This document shows positions 56,235 through 64,000 of a stretch of DNA of 64,000 bases, piece by piece. The notes beneath the pieces are model-generated. The model did no database searches, had not been told where the DNA came from, and saw nothing but the letters and a program-made list of their open reading frames with translations. The stretch's first letter is position 1, and every line of letters begins with the position of its first letter. This DNA is from Lophium mytilinum. Its lineage: Eukaryota > Ascomycota > Dothideomycetes > Mytilinidiales > Mytilinidiaceae. Location: assembly GCA_010093605.1 (NCBI GenBank), contig MU004184.1, positions 1,011,897 to 1,075,896 on the forward strand, written 5' to 3'. The position numbers and the translations under genes are program-made.

Positions 56235-57021
56235 TCAATTGTGCTCCCCCATACGCAAGCCTTCCTGCTTCTCCGGGTGGTCGCTCGGAAACTCTGCCAG
56301 GCGCTCCAGTTCTCTTTCAAGATGAGCCTTTAGAATCTCGAGGTATTCGGACGTCTTATGTGCCAGAGGCTCGAATCGCTCCTTCATCTTGTCGCTATTT
56401 CGAGGCCGTGGTGTTGATAGTTCTCTCATAAAAACTTGGACTTCCTTGAAACCTTCCAATTCTTGGACAATGTGGTCGATGATTTTTTCCATCTTCCCAG
56501 TCATCCTCGCAAGCTCAGGCTCAACTCTTTCCATTTCCTCGGTCCCTCTCCCCTTTGCTCATGTCCACCATTAAGGCCTACTCATATCCTCTTAACCGCA
56601 AGTTCTCCCTTATCTTCTCCCACGCGAGCTTATCATACATATGAAACTCCTCCTGGCCGGCTTTGATTACCGCAAGCACGTCATTATATTCTTCCAGGTA
56701 AGCGTCGCATTTCTCGGTTACTTGGTATAAAGATAGCTTCTTAATCGATGGGCGCGACCAAAGCGCGAAAAGCGTCTTCTTGGGGCGGGTAGTGGAAAGG
56801 TTTACATATAGAAATTGGGGCTTTGCTACGATAGAACTGCGGCAGGTGGGCGAAGTTGGCGATGGTTCGGTCTTCCTAGATGCCGGAGCACTGGACTGGA
56901 TTGAGGGACATGGTGGCGGTGGTAAGAGAAGGGGGTCGGTCGGTTGGGTTTGCTTGGGCATTGTTGAATGCTCGAGAGTCAAAGGTGCTCTGAGAAACTT
57001 CCGTGGTAGATGTTTGATCAT
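56235..57021 (-). CDS. Small helical protein, array member 2, 245 aa, two exons
   Basis: Exons 57021-56597 and 56547-56235; the 49-bp GTTAAG...GGAG intron is non-ideal but restores one frame and removes the stop after LRLRGYE. It joins LAWEKIRENLR to GTEEMERVEPELARM. A Pro/Ser-rich N-terminus (residues 20-60) precedes helical segments. A core motif EEYNDVL...FHMYDKLAWEKI resembles KKDYEEAVV...FQEWEELAWSVA in array member 4 and KKEYEACIFYEEARWSEI in member 3, showing paralogy. An internal ATG at 56961 has a better context, so the N-terminus may be 20 residues shorter. Without splicing the two parts would be separate frames 44 bp apart. Function unknown. Confidence 0.55.
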
Positions 57022-57139
57022 TTGACAATAAGATATGATGAAAGATAGGTTCTTAGAGACGAAACCCTACTTGGTCGTTGTAGAAGATTTTAGGAAAGTG
57101 GCTGAAAGAGAGAGGAAGAACTGAATAACAGAAGAACAG

Positions 57140-57162
57140 TTTATACACCACTGCCCAGTCAT
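57140..57162 (-). promoter_or_regulatory. Promoter of array member 2
   Basis: ATGACTGGG followed by TATAAA eight bases later on the minus strand, the same module as in the neighbours. Confidence 0.6.
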
Positions 57163-57195
57163 CTCCCCTTGCTATGAGTACTTCATACGCATTAC

Positions 57196-57693
57196 TTAGG
57201 GCCTCAGCACAGGCTCCCCTCTCATCATCTCAACCTTTGCCTCTATTTCCTTCCTTGACGCCACCACCGGATCCAGCTTTCTAAATTCCACCAACATCCG
57301 CTCTCTTAGCTTATATACATCCGTCCTCAATCTGTGTTTTTCCTCCTTCGATATTTCCTTTCCTTCCTTCCTAATGCCCATGAGCTCGCTGAAGCCAACG
57401 GTGCTGCTAGGCTTCTTCTTTTCGATCTCCTTCTCCTTTACTTGATCGCTGCACTTGAAAATCTCACTCCAACGCGCCTCTTCGTAGAAGATGCACGCCT
57501 CGTACTCCTTTTTGAGCACCTTAATCTCCGAGACCCGCTGGTCGCAGACAAAAGTCTCTTTTTCGAGGAGAGCGAGCTCCCGTGGATCATGTGTTGCAAG
57601 GGCGTTACTTCGCAATGCGTCACTCTTCTTGGTATATAAAGAGATCAGGCCCATCAGTTCCTCGAGGATAACTTGGGTCCAAGGGAATGGCAT
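57196..57693 (-). CDS. Small helical protein, array member 3, 165 aa
   Basis: A single exon from an ATG in CACCATGCC context, about 225 bp below a TATATAAAT box. The sequence is charged and helical; EIKVLKKEYEACIFYEEARWSEIF matches the shared core motif of the array. A Lys-rich middle (KEKEIEKKKPSS) and a C-terminal helix (RTDVYKLRERMLVEFRKLDPVVASRKEIEAKVEMM) follow. No signal peptide or known domain. Confidence 0.65.
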   Translation of the reverse strand: MPFPWTQVILEELMGLISLYTKKSDALRSNALATHDPRELALLEKETFVCDQRVSEIKVLKKEYEACIFYEEARWSEIFKCSDQVKEKEIEKKKPSSTVGFSELMGIRKEGKEISKEEKHRLRTDVYKLRERMLVEFRKLDPVVASRKEIEAKVEMMRGEPVLRP

Positions 57694-57916
57694 GGTGTGG
57701 GGATGAGAGTGGAAGAACGTTGGTTGGGTAATGAGATTGACACTCGACGATGGAGGAAGAGAATCTGGGGGTGTTCTGGGAGTGCTGATTCTTCGGTTCG
57801 CTGTGGAGAAATGATTCGATGAGTGGAGGATTCTCGTGAAGGATACTTTGATTAGAGTATCTGTAGAGGACTTTGGGGAGGGGATGAAAGAGAAAGAAAT
57901 GTATCTAAGAATGGGA

Positions 57917-57965
57917 ATTTATATAATGTTACCCACTCATACTCCCCGGGGCGTACTGTGACCAG
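57917..57965 (-). promoter_or_regulatory. Promoter of array member 3
   Basis: Minus strand: CTGGTCACAGTACG, then GTATGAGTGGG six bases upstream of a TATATAAAT box. The AGTATGA-TGGG core matches AGTATGACTGGG of array member 1. Confidence 0.6.
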
Positions 57966-57974
57966 TCCTCAGCA

Positions 57975-58640
57975 ATGACTCTGATCAATGCCATGTCACT
58001 GCCAAACCTTAGAGTCACCACGACCCATATCCGCTCACCCCTCCCCCTCAATCGTGCTCAACCCTCCACAGTCATTCTTCCCTTCGTCGCACTCCCCATT
58101 TTTTCCCCTTTACCACTCCCACTTTCGTCAGCTCAATCTCCCTCCCACCACTCCCTAGCCGATTTCAACTCCCAGATACCGAACTGCCCCCTCCCCACCC
58201 GCATCGCCTCCTTCTGCCCTCCTCTCACTTTCTTCCACACGCCTCAACCCCTCCTCTTCTCACTCATACCCCTAAACATGTCCGCCAGCCTAATCCAGAG
58301 TTCACAACTCTTCTCGCGCGTCCGCATCAGCCCCTCGCGCTCCGCGATATTCCCTATCGGACGCATTGCGCATAGGTGTATGCAGGTAGCATTAACGAGG
58401 CAGCGAGAGATCCCACGCATTCGGGTGGTGGGGAGGACGGCAGGCAGGTGAGATTGGCGAGGGCTTGTTGCGCGGTAGTGGCATGTTTGGAGGGGATTCG
58501 GACATTGCGGTGGTGGAATGTGAGCTGGTCCGAAGATTTGGAGGTTCTTCGCGCGTGTTACAGAGTTGACATTTAGGTCACTGTGAGGAAAAGATCTGAT
58601 GGGGTTGGGTTCTGGGAAGGAGACTCAATAAGGTGTTGGA
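57975..58640. other. Possible decayed array gene; small Arg-rich ORF on other strand
   Basis: On the plus strand an ATG at 58278 opens a 57-codon frame (MSASLIQSSQLFSRVRISPSRS) that resembles a mitochondrial presequence and ends at a GTGAG donor-like site; a real gene there is doubtful. On the minus strand an orphan promoter of the array type lies at 58671-58700, yet no long frame follows, which suggests a lost array member. Confidence 0.3.
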
Positions 58641-58670
58641 CAAGGAAAAAATACATAAGAGACAGGAATC

Positions 58671-58707
58671 TATACACCTCAGCCTGCTTATGCTCACCCC
58701 CGGGTTT
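58671..58707 (-). promoter_or_regulatory. Orphan array-type promoter
   Basis: Minus strand GGGGGTGAGCATAAGCAGG then GTGTATAGATTCC, aligning with the member 3 promoter (GGGGAGTATGAGTGGG ... TATATAAATTCCC), but with no open frame below it. Confidence 0.4.
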
Positions 58708-58826
58708 GTAACGACTGCGTCTCGACCATGGCGCTATTCAACGCCATGCCGATTATAGACCCTGGGGTTACTAGAACTCCGCTGCCTCGATGCTCTCCAT
58801 CCCTCCACAGTCGCCCTTCCGACCAC

Positions 58827-59390
58827 TCAATTGTCCATTCCGTTCACCTGCGCTAGCAAGTCCTTCTCCCGCATCTCCTCGCTCTCACGAACCTTCTCAC
58901 GAAACTTAGTGTCCAACCTCTTCACAGCCCCTAACTTTTCGTCCTTCAGTTCAGTCAACTCGCTAATATCTTTTTCTAGCCTCTCAAGCAACTCCGCTCG
59001 ATCCCCAGCCCTATCCTCATCCTCTACCAGGTAGATCATCTTCAGAGCTACGCTCCAGGCAAGTTCTTCCCACTCCTGGAAATGCTTCTTGTCAGAGACG
59101 ACGGCTTCCTCATAATCCTTCTTGAGTTCCAAGAGGACCGGAGCTCGGGTAGAGTGGATGAGGGCCTCTCTGATATAGACACTGCCTTTCGGTTTGTTGA
59201 AATTCAGGCAGGTGAGGTTCCTATATTCGCGCTCTTTCGTGGCGTGGAAGGTTACTAGGTGGCCGAGGTTGTCGATGTAGGCTTGGTCGGGGCGGAGGAA
59301 TTCAAGCTTGAGGGCGTCCCTTTCCGGGAAGAAAGCCATTAGGTTGACGAAGGCGGCGAGGTAGGCTTGGTCGTCCGAGTCGGGCAGCAT
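58827..59390 (-). CDS. Small helical protein, array member 4, 187 aa
   Basis: A single exon; the start lies in CACCATGCTG context, about 220 bp from a TATAT box. The N-terminal half (LAAFVNLMAFFPERDALKLEFLRP) is globular-looking; the shared core ELKKDYEEAVVSDKKHFQEWEELAWSVALKMI follows, then a coiled coil (LLERLEKDISELTELKDEKLGAVKRLDTKFREKVRES). No signal peptide, membrane segment or known domain. It is the longest single-exon member and the best query for homology search. Confidence 0.65.
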   Translation of the reverse strand: MLPDSDDQAYLAAFVNLMAFFPERDALKLEFLRPDQAYIDNLGHLVTFHATKEREYRNLTCLNFNKPKGSVYIREALIHSTRAPVLLELKKDYEEAVVSDKKHFQEWEELAWSVALKMIYLVEDEDRAGDRAELLERLEKDISELTELKDEKLGAVKRLDTKFREKVRESEEMREKDLLAQVNGMDN

Positions 59391-60002
59391 GGTGGTGGTG
59401 GTGTGGGGTGGAGCTGGTTCGTCTATGTGTGTCTGGTTTGAGGAAGAGGATCTGAACGCGCCGGGAGAAGTGTGGATTGTTGATGTATGGTCGTTGTGGA
59501 AGGATTTTGTTACGAGTCTTTTCTGGCTTTGAATCGTTGGTATTTGTTCGTTGTGGAAAAATGGTCTTGAGTTGATGATGGATGAAGGGAGGAGGTTTAG
59601 GAGCAGGAAGATATACTCGAGGCTGCAGTCATGTCGAGCATCGTGACTGCCTTATTTCCTGGATGAGTTTTGAGAAGCCGCGAGGCTATGACCGTATAAA
59701 ATGAGCGCTAGAGGGGAGGGAGTCGAGATGTTGGAAGGAAGCCGTAACATAGGAAACGTGTACTCCGATCGAAGGAAGTCATAGAAGATTGACTCAAGAA
59801 CAAAAATGATGATAATACATATATAGTACAAATTACAACGATACTAACAGCATCACACAACGCGAAATAAGCACACGTATCCACCATACCCATGAAAACC
59901 AGCCCAATGCACCATCCGCAGAGACCAGCTCTGCACCTGGGTATCACAAGTAGCAAAACCCAAACTGCCAGTCCAAATATGCGATTATCCAAACACCTTC
60001 GT
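59391..60002. other. Intergenic
   Basis: Contains the promoter of array member 4. A hydrophobic open frame on the minus strand (59708-59992) shows no family match and is not called. Confidence 0.4.
59611..59650 (-). promoter_or_regulatory. Promoter of array member 4 (GCAGTCA palindrome plus TATA)
   Basis: A perfect seven-base inverted repeat, GCAGTCA ... TGACTGC (59625-59650), includes the ATGACTGC box; TATAT follows seven to eight bases further on the minus strand. Confidence 0.65.
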
Positions 60003-60317
60003 TCAATGCTTCCCCTTCTCCCGCGACCGTTCTCTTGTCGCTGGAATTTTGTATCCCGGCATCGTCACTAGCAAGTAGCTGCTTCGACCCTTCGCGCCAT
60101 AATTCCAGCCTGATTTATCGAGTCCCCCTCGTATCCGCGAGTTGGAGCTCTTCCGACTATCCGAGGACCGCGTTGAACGCTTGCTTGGTGACGGCGATGA
60201 GGGTTCGGGTATGAGAGGGTCTTGAAGCCTGTGCTCTCTGTGATGACGGAGCGAAGAGGCCTTCAACGAGTGCTTGTCCGCATTGGAAGCGGCGCTGTGG
60301 GATGGCGACTGGCCCAT
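60003..60317 (-). CDS. Small basic protein with N-myristoylation motif, 104 aa
   Basis: The frame is open to 60611, but the ATG at 60317 starts MGQSPSHSAASN, a good N-myristoylation signal (Gly2, Ser6), and is favoured. The rest is Ser/Arg/Lys-rich (PSPSKRSTRSSDSRKSSNSR) with a C-terminal GWNYGAKGRSSYLLVTMPGYKIP block that looks ordered. It is probably membrane-tethered and phosphorylated. It does not share the array promoter, so it is not counted as an array member. No known family recognised. Confidence 0.5.
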   Translation of the reverse strand: MGQSPSHSAASNADKHSLKASSLRHHREHRLQDPLIPEPSSPSPSKRSTRSSDSRKSSNSRIRGGLDKSGWNYGAKGRSSYLLVTMPGYKIPATRERSREKGKH

Positions 60318-61426
60318 TGTGTATGCTTGTGGTATGCGATGATGCGACGATAGGTGTTGCAAGTAGTTTGCGCTTCGTAGTGGCGATAGGAGTCTGTAGG
60401 GGTCGCGCGGCGCAAAGAGGTCCGAGGGTTCTTTTGGGTAACAATAACGAAGGGAATGCGATATGATTACAGTTGTAGTATTAAAGGGAGTTCCTGGGAG
60501 TGAATTTGGTTGTAGAGAAGTAAGTTGTAAGGTGGTGAGATTCCTTCGAAGGTAGGGAATGCGTATGTGGCAACTTTGGAAATATCGAGAGCGCGGACGG
60601 TAATCTCCCAACTCCTTTACCCGTTCTCGCCTCCGACCGCGGCTTGGAATTCCGGAAATGTCTTAAATCAATACAAGCCGTCCGAAAGATTTCGCACGAA
60701 GTTAGCAGAGTGTGATCGCGATGAATACTTGAATGAGCAGACTTGTTCGTGGTGATAGTTGATGGTTGTGCTTCCGCGCGTCTCCGAGACTACTCGATCA
60801 TTCTAGAAGACTCTGCTACTAACATACCTGAGTCGTGTCCTCAAAGGAACCACTGTCTACGAATATTACGACTGTAGGAGAGGCTGAGTCCCACTGCTCG
60901 CGACATCGAGGCGGTGTTTGTAGGCTCCGTCTACCGATGTCCGTTGCGGAAGTCATCGCGAGATCCAAACTCCGCCACCGGGCAGAGGTTTCAGTCCTAC
61001 GAGGGATCAAGAAAATGTATAGATTCTAGTACAGAAATGTACATTGCTCGTCCGTTGAGGCTGGGGGCTGACGAGAGAAGGCTATGCGTTTGCGCTGGTG
61101 GCTGAGAGGAGGTGAGGATGCTGATCCACAATGCTTTCCGTGAGGGGGGTTTGAGGCACGTGATCATAAAAAAGATCACAGCCTTTTCAGAAACAGTATG
61201 CGTGAAGCATTTGAGCTATGAGCCTCAGACGATGCAGTCTGTACAGACTTCTCAAAGCCATCTTATCTTCCCCCGGGGATGGAGTGTAGTAGGCACGTGA
61301 CGGAACGATGGCTGGGGCCCCCCCCAGTCTAGCCCTAAGCCCGATATAAACTTTTGCGACAGAGCTTCCAAAAAGTATGAGACGAATAAAACTCAACACC
61401 AAGACCGCAATACACTCTCTACAGCC
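60318..61426. other. Intergenic, upstream of ytm1
   Basis: No gene supported. Includes the leaders of the flanking divergent genes. A C-tract (CCCCCC at 61318-61323) precedes the ytm1 leader. Confidence 0.4.
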
Positions 61427-62979
61427 ATGGCAGACACCGAAATGGGCGACGCCCCAGATGTCCAGTCGAAAGTGCAGATCCGACTTACCACACGGCATTC
61501 CGACATAGAATTGCCTGAAGATCCCGGTGTTCTTCTCGTCTCTACCAGTTTGTGCACCCCGCCAAAAACTTCAATTCACACAGCAAGATGAGTACTAACA
61601 TGATATAAGACCTCCGCCGATATGCTCTCTCTTCCCTCGTGAACAACCTCCTCAACACTGCCCACCCAATCCCCTTCGAATTTCTCATAAACGGCCAATT
61701 CCTCCGCACTACCATCGACGAGTTCCTCACAGCAAACGGCATATCCGCCGAAACCACTCTCAACGTTGAATACACACGTGCCCTAATACCCCCACTACAT
61801 GTCGCGTCTTTCGAACACGACGACTGGGTGTCTGATGTAGACATACTCTCCGCAACTTCAAAAGCAGGAAAATGGGGTGGCAGCAGCAGCATACCGTCCG
61901 GCCAGGAGCGGATACTATCAGCCAGCTATGACGGCCTACTACGGGTGCTCGACATGTCTGGCGAGCTTATACTCGTATCAGACCAGCCCAACAATGGTGG
62001 CCGCATCAGCTCTCTCAAAACAGCCAAATTTCTCTCGCCCTCTAAAATCGTATCGGGAGGCCTCGATATGACCGTCCGCGTATGGAACTACTTCGAGTCC
62101 CCATCAGAAGGAAGGACTGGCCTAACCCCAGCCCTCGAGCTATACGGCCACAGACTCGGCGTCGAGTCCCTCGCCGTGCACGCCCCCTCCTCCCGCATCC
62201 TCTCCGCCTCTAGCGACACTACTATTAACTTCTGGAGCTCGAAAGCCTCAGACGCGCCCTCTGCACCCGCAGCCCTCCTCCCAAACTCCACCGCTGCCTC
62301 CGCAAAACGCCTCAAGCTCTCAAAACCCGCGAATTTGAAAACAGTCGCCCAGCGCGGTCCCCTAGCTACGTTAGCCGGACACACGGCACCTGTCTCTTCA
62401 GTGATATTTGCACCAAACGATGCGACGGTGGCGTACTCAGGCTCTCACGACCACACCCTGCGAACATGGGACCTTCCTACTTCTACATTAGTAGACACCC
62501 GCACGACATCGCATAGTCTCATGTCCCTCGCCGCCCTACCCACCCTCAACCTGGTAGCAGCCGGCACATCAGCACGACACGTCACTCTCATCGACCCGCG
62601 GGCGTCTGCAAAGACTATCGCAGCTCTTACGCTCCGCGGCCATACGAACGCCGTCGTGAGTCTAGCTGTCGATCCAGAGAGTGCGTACGGGCTCGTGAGC
62701 GGGAGCCACGACGGTACGTGTCGGATCTGGGATGTGCGGAGCGTGAAGACCACTGCTGGGGATGCGGGAGGTGTTGGCGGGCAGGTGGGAGAGAGTGCGT
62801 ATCGGATTGAGCGGGAGAGCGCAGAGGGGAAGAAAGTGCCGAGTTCTGGTGAGGGGGTTAAGGTATTTGGGGTTGCATGGGAAAAAGAAGTGGGCATTGT
62901 GAGCGCAGGGGAGGATAAACAGGTGCAGATAAATAAAGGGAGCGGCGGGAGTGCGAGCAGTAGTGGCGGACATGCTTGA
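61427..62979 (+). CDS. YTM1: Ribosome biogenesis WD40 protein Ytm1 (WDR12), 496 aa
   Basis: Exons 61427-61547 and 61610-62979; the 62-bp GTTTGT...AAG intron joins LLVSTNLRRYALSSLVNNLL, the conserved NLE (Notchless-like) domain. NLE residues 1-100 (VQIRLTTRHSDIELPEDP, PFEFLINGQFLRTTIDEFL) bind the MIDAS domain of the AAA ATPase Rea1. Seven WD40-type blades follow (ILSASYDGLLRVLD, IVSGGLDMTVRVWNY, ILSASSDTTINFW, AYSGSHDHTLRTWDL, LVSGSHDGTCRIWDV, IVSAGEDKQVQI). Ytm1 works with Erb1 and Nop7 in the PeBoW/Nop7 complex in maturation of the 60S subunit, in the nucleolus. Low-complexity insertions rich in Ala and Gly sit in the third/fourth blade and near the end. Confidence 0.95.
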
Positions 62980-63231
62980 TTTTGATGGGTGATATCTAGA
63001 TACCAATCGGGAGTAACTCAAAATCAAACGCTGACCTTGTCTAAGATGACTCTTCTGAAGCCTGGGTATCTTCTTCTCCTAACTAGCTCGTGAGCCATGC
63101 TCGTTGGGCTATCGTCTCTTTTCTTCCTCTAAAATCCCTTTGCCTTCAAATGGTATCGGTGCCTCAGACTCTCTTCCCCCGGTTTTGCCCCATAATATCG
63201 AATTATTCCCAATTCATGTATTCTGCACCCT

Positions 63232-63763
63232 TCACACCAAATGACTCGGCAGCAAAAAATTCGCTATGCCCTCCTTAACCGCATACTCATGCCCACAACT
63301 CCCACACACCAGCTTCCCCTCTCTGATCGTCGTCTCCAGCAGCACATGATGCAAATCCTTCAGCGTCTGTGTCGGCTCGCCCTCCTCCCCTACCTCCTCT
63401 ATCCCCTCTCCCTCTACTCCATCCGACGGATTGGGCGTGAACAGCTCCCCAGGTTCAGGCGCGGTCGCGGGTAGCTGTGGTAGGCCCAACTATACACAGA
63501 GAGAAGTCAGCATTGGACCTGGGTGGGAGGGCGGGACCTCCTCTGGGACTGGGTAAATCTCCCCCGGGACTACTTACGTCCTGACACAGCGTCCTCAACG
63601 CCTCCCACTCAACCCGTGGTAGTATGTTCCTCACAAACAGCGGCGATAGCTCCACCTCTACGATCTCGAGCTCCGCGTCTTTCGGGTGCAGGGGGAAGGC
63701 GGCGTTAGTGGCTTTGCAGGCTTTGCGGGCGCAGGTGAGGAAGTTGAGGGTGAGGAGTTTCAT
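63232..63763 (-). CDS. TRM112: Trm112, methyltransferase activator subunit, 147 aa
   Basis: Exons 63763-63578 and 63489-63232, joined in frame across an 88-bp GTAAGT...ATAG intron. The zinc-binding fold is visible: MKLLTLNFLTCARKAC at the start, with paired Cys, the central PRVEWEALRTLCQD helix and, at the end, KLVCGSCGHEYAVKEGIANFLLP. Trm112 is the small partner that stabilises tRNA, rRNA and eRF1 methyltransferases (Trm9, Trm11, Bud23, Mtq2 in yeast). A Glu/Gly-rich insertion (EGEGIEEVGEEGE) lengthens it slightly over the yeast protein. It ends tail to tail with ytm1, 252 bp apart. Confidence 0.93.
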
Positions 63764-64000
63764 TTTATATTTGCAAAGGCTGGTTTCGTGGTTTGGTTTC
63801 GGGGGAGCCGGGAGGGTGGTAAGATCGGTTAAAACCGTTGAAAACAGTAATTTGGGGAGTGAGGTGGATTGGGTAGTAAATAGATTGAGTGTATTGGGGG
63901 AGGGGTGGTACCTAGGTAATTCACGATGGCGGGGGCGCTGCGATTTTTTTGGTGTGGCTTTCCCGCGTGGCGGTGCGTGAAAGCTTGTTTCCCCGCGTTG
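63764..64000. other. Promoter side of trm112, window end
   Basis: Non-coding; leader and promoter of trm112. G-rich on the plus strand; no gene visible. Confidence 0.4.

Noticed and set aside
60318-60611. Upstream extension of the myristoylation-motif protein
   Set aside because: Composition is unlike coding DNA; the internal ATG gives a clean MGQSPS start.

Overview
The window looks like chromosomal DNA of a filamentous ascomycete (Pezizomycotina, possibly a dothideomycete or a relative). Evidence: short introns (mostly 48-90 bp) with GTAAGT-type donors and CTAAC/CTGAC-type branch sites, ascomycete families (PTH11/SAT4-type rhodopsin-domain protein, TRI12-type efflux pump, 2EXR protein, NACHT-ankyrin protein, Ytm1, Trm112), and a block with the mark of repeat-induced point mutation (RIP): almost no CpA or TpG. 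No rRNA, convincing tRNA, CRISPR or prokaryotic signal was seen. Exon joins were made by eye and checked for reading frame.

Layout. 0.6-5.3 kb: a fucose-lectin-like fragment and a long coiled-coil protein, both minus strand. 7.5-15.7 kb, plus strand: a ubiquitin-conjugating (E2) plus F-box fusion, a large NACHT-ankyrin receptor with an embedded ZZ zinc finger, and a Nudix ADP-sugar pyrophosphatase. 16.1-17.6 kb: six degenerate copies of a ~215-230 bp repeat. 17.6-18.4 kb: a 2EXR gene interrupted by one in-frame stop. 20.0-21.8 kb: a GMC oxidoreductase. 22.35-27.6 kb: an AT-rich, RIP-destroyed DNA transposon bounded by ~200 bp inverted repeats and holding a Tc1/mariner-type transposase relic. 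29.5-36.0 kb: a rhodopsin-domain membrane protein, a TRI12-like MFS pump and a cytochrome P450, resembling metabolite or detoxification accessory genes without a visible core synthase. 37.0-38.8 kb: two small cysteine-rich genes with matching promoters; a third relative lies at 53.2-53.6 kb. 39.4-42.3 kb: an FMN-dependent alpha-hydroxy-acid oxidase and an NmrA-like protein. 42.4-48.2 kb: an amidase and a PuuE-like deacetylase transcribed divergently, followed by an AAAP amino-acid transporter, a plausible nitrogen-scavenging group. 48.3-52.7 kb: a membrane-anchored multicopper oxidase divergent from a membrane-anchored phospholipase C-type phosphoesterase. 55.0-60.3 kb: a minus-strand array of small helical proteins with a shared promoter module, and a myristoylation-motif protein. 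61.4-63.8 kb: the conserved genes ytm1 and trm112.

The best candidates for something undescribed are the 55-59.4 kb array of small proteins with a common promoter (motif ATGACTGG just upstream of TATA), including what looks like an orphan promoter of a lost member, and the small CxC-type cysteine-rich family that shares a different CAAAGC-TATATAA promoter. Both look like fast-evolving, lineage-specific families; no function can be assigned from sequence alone.
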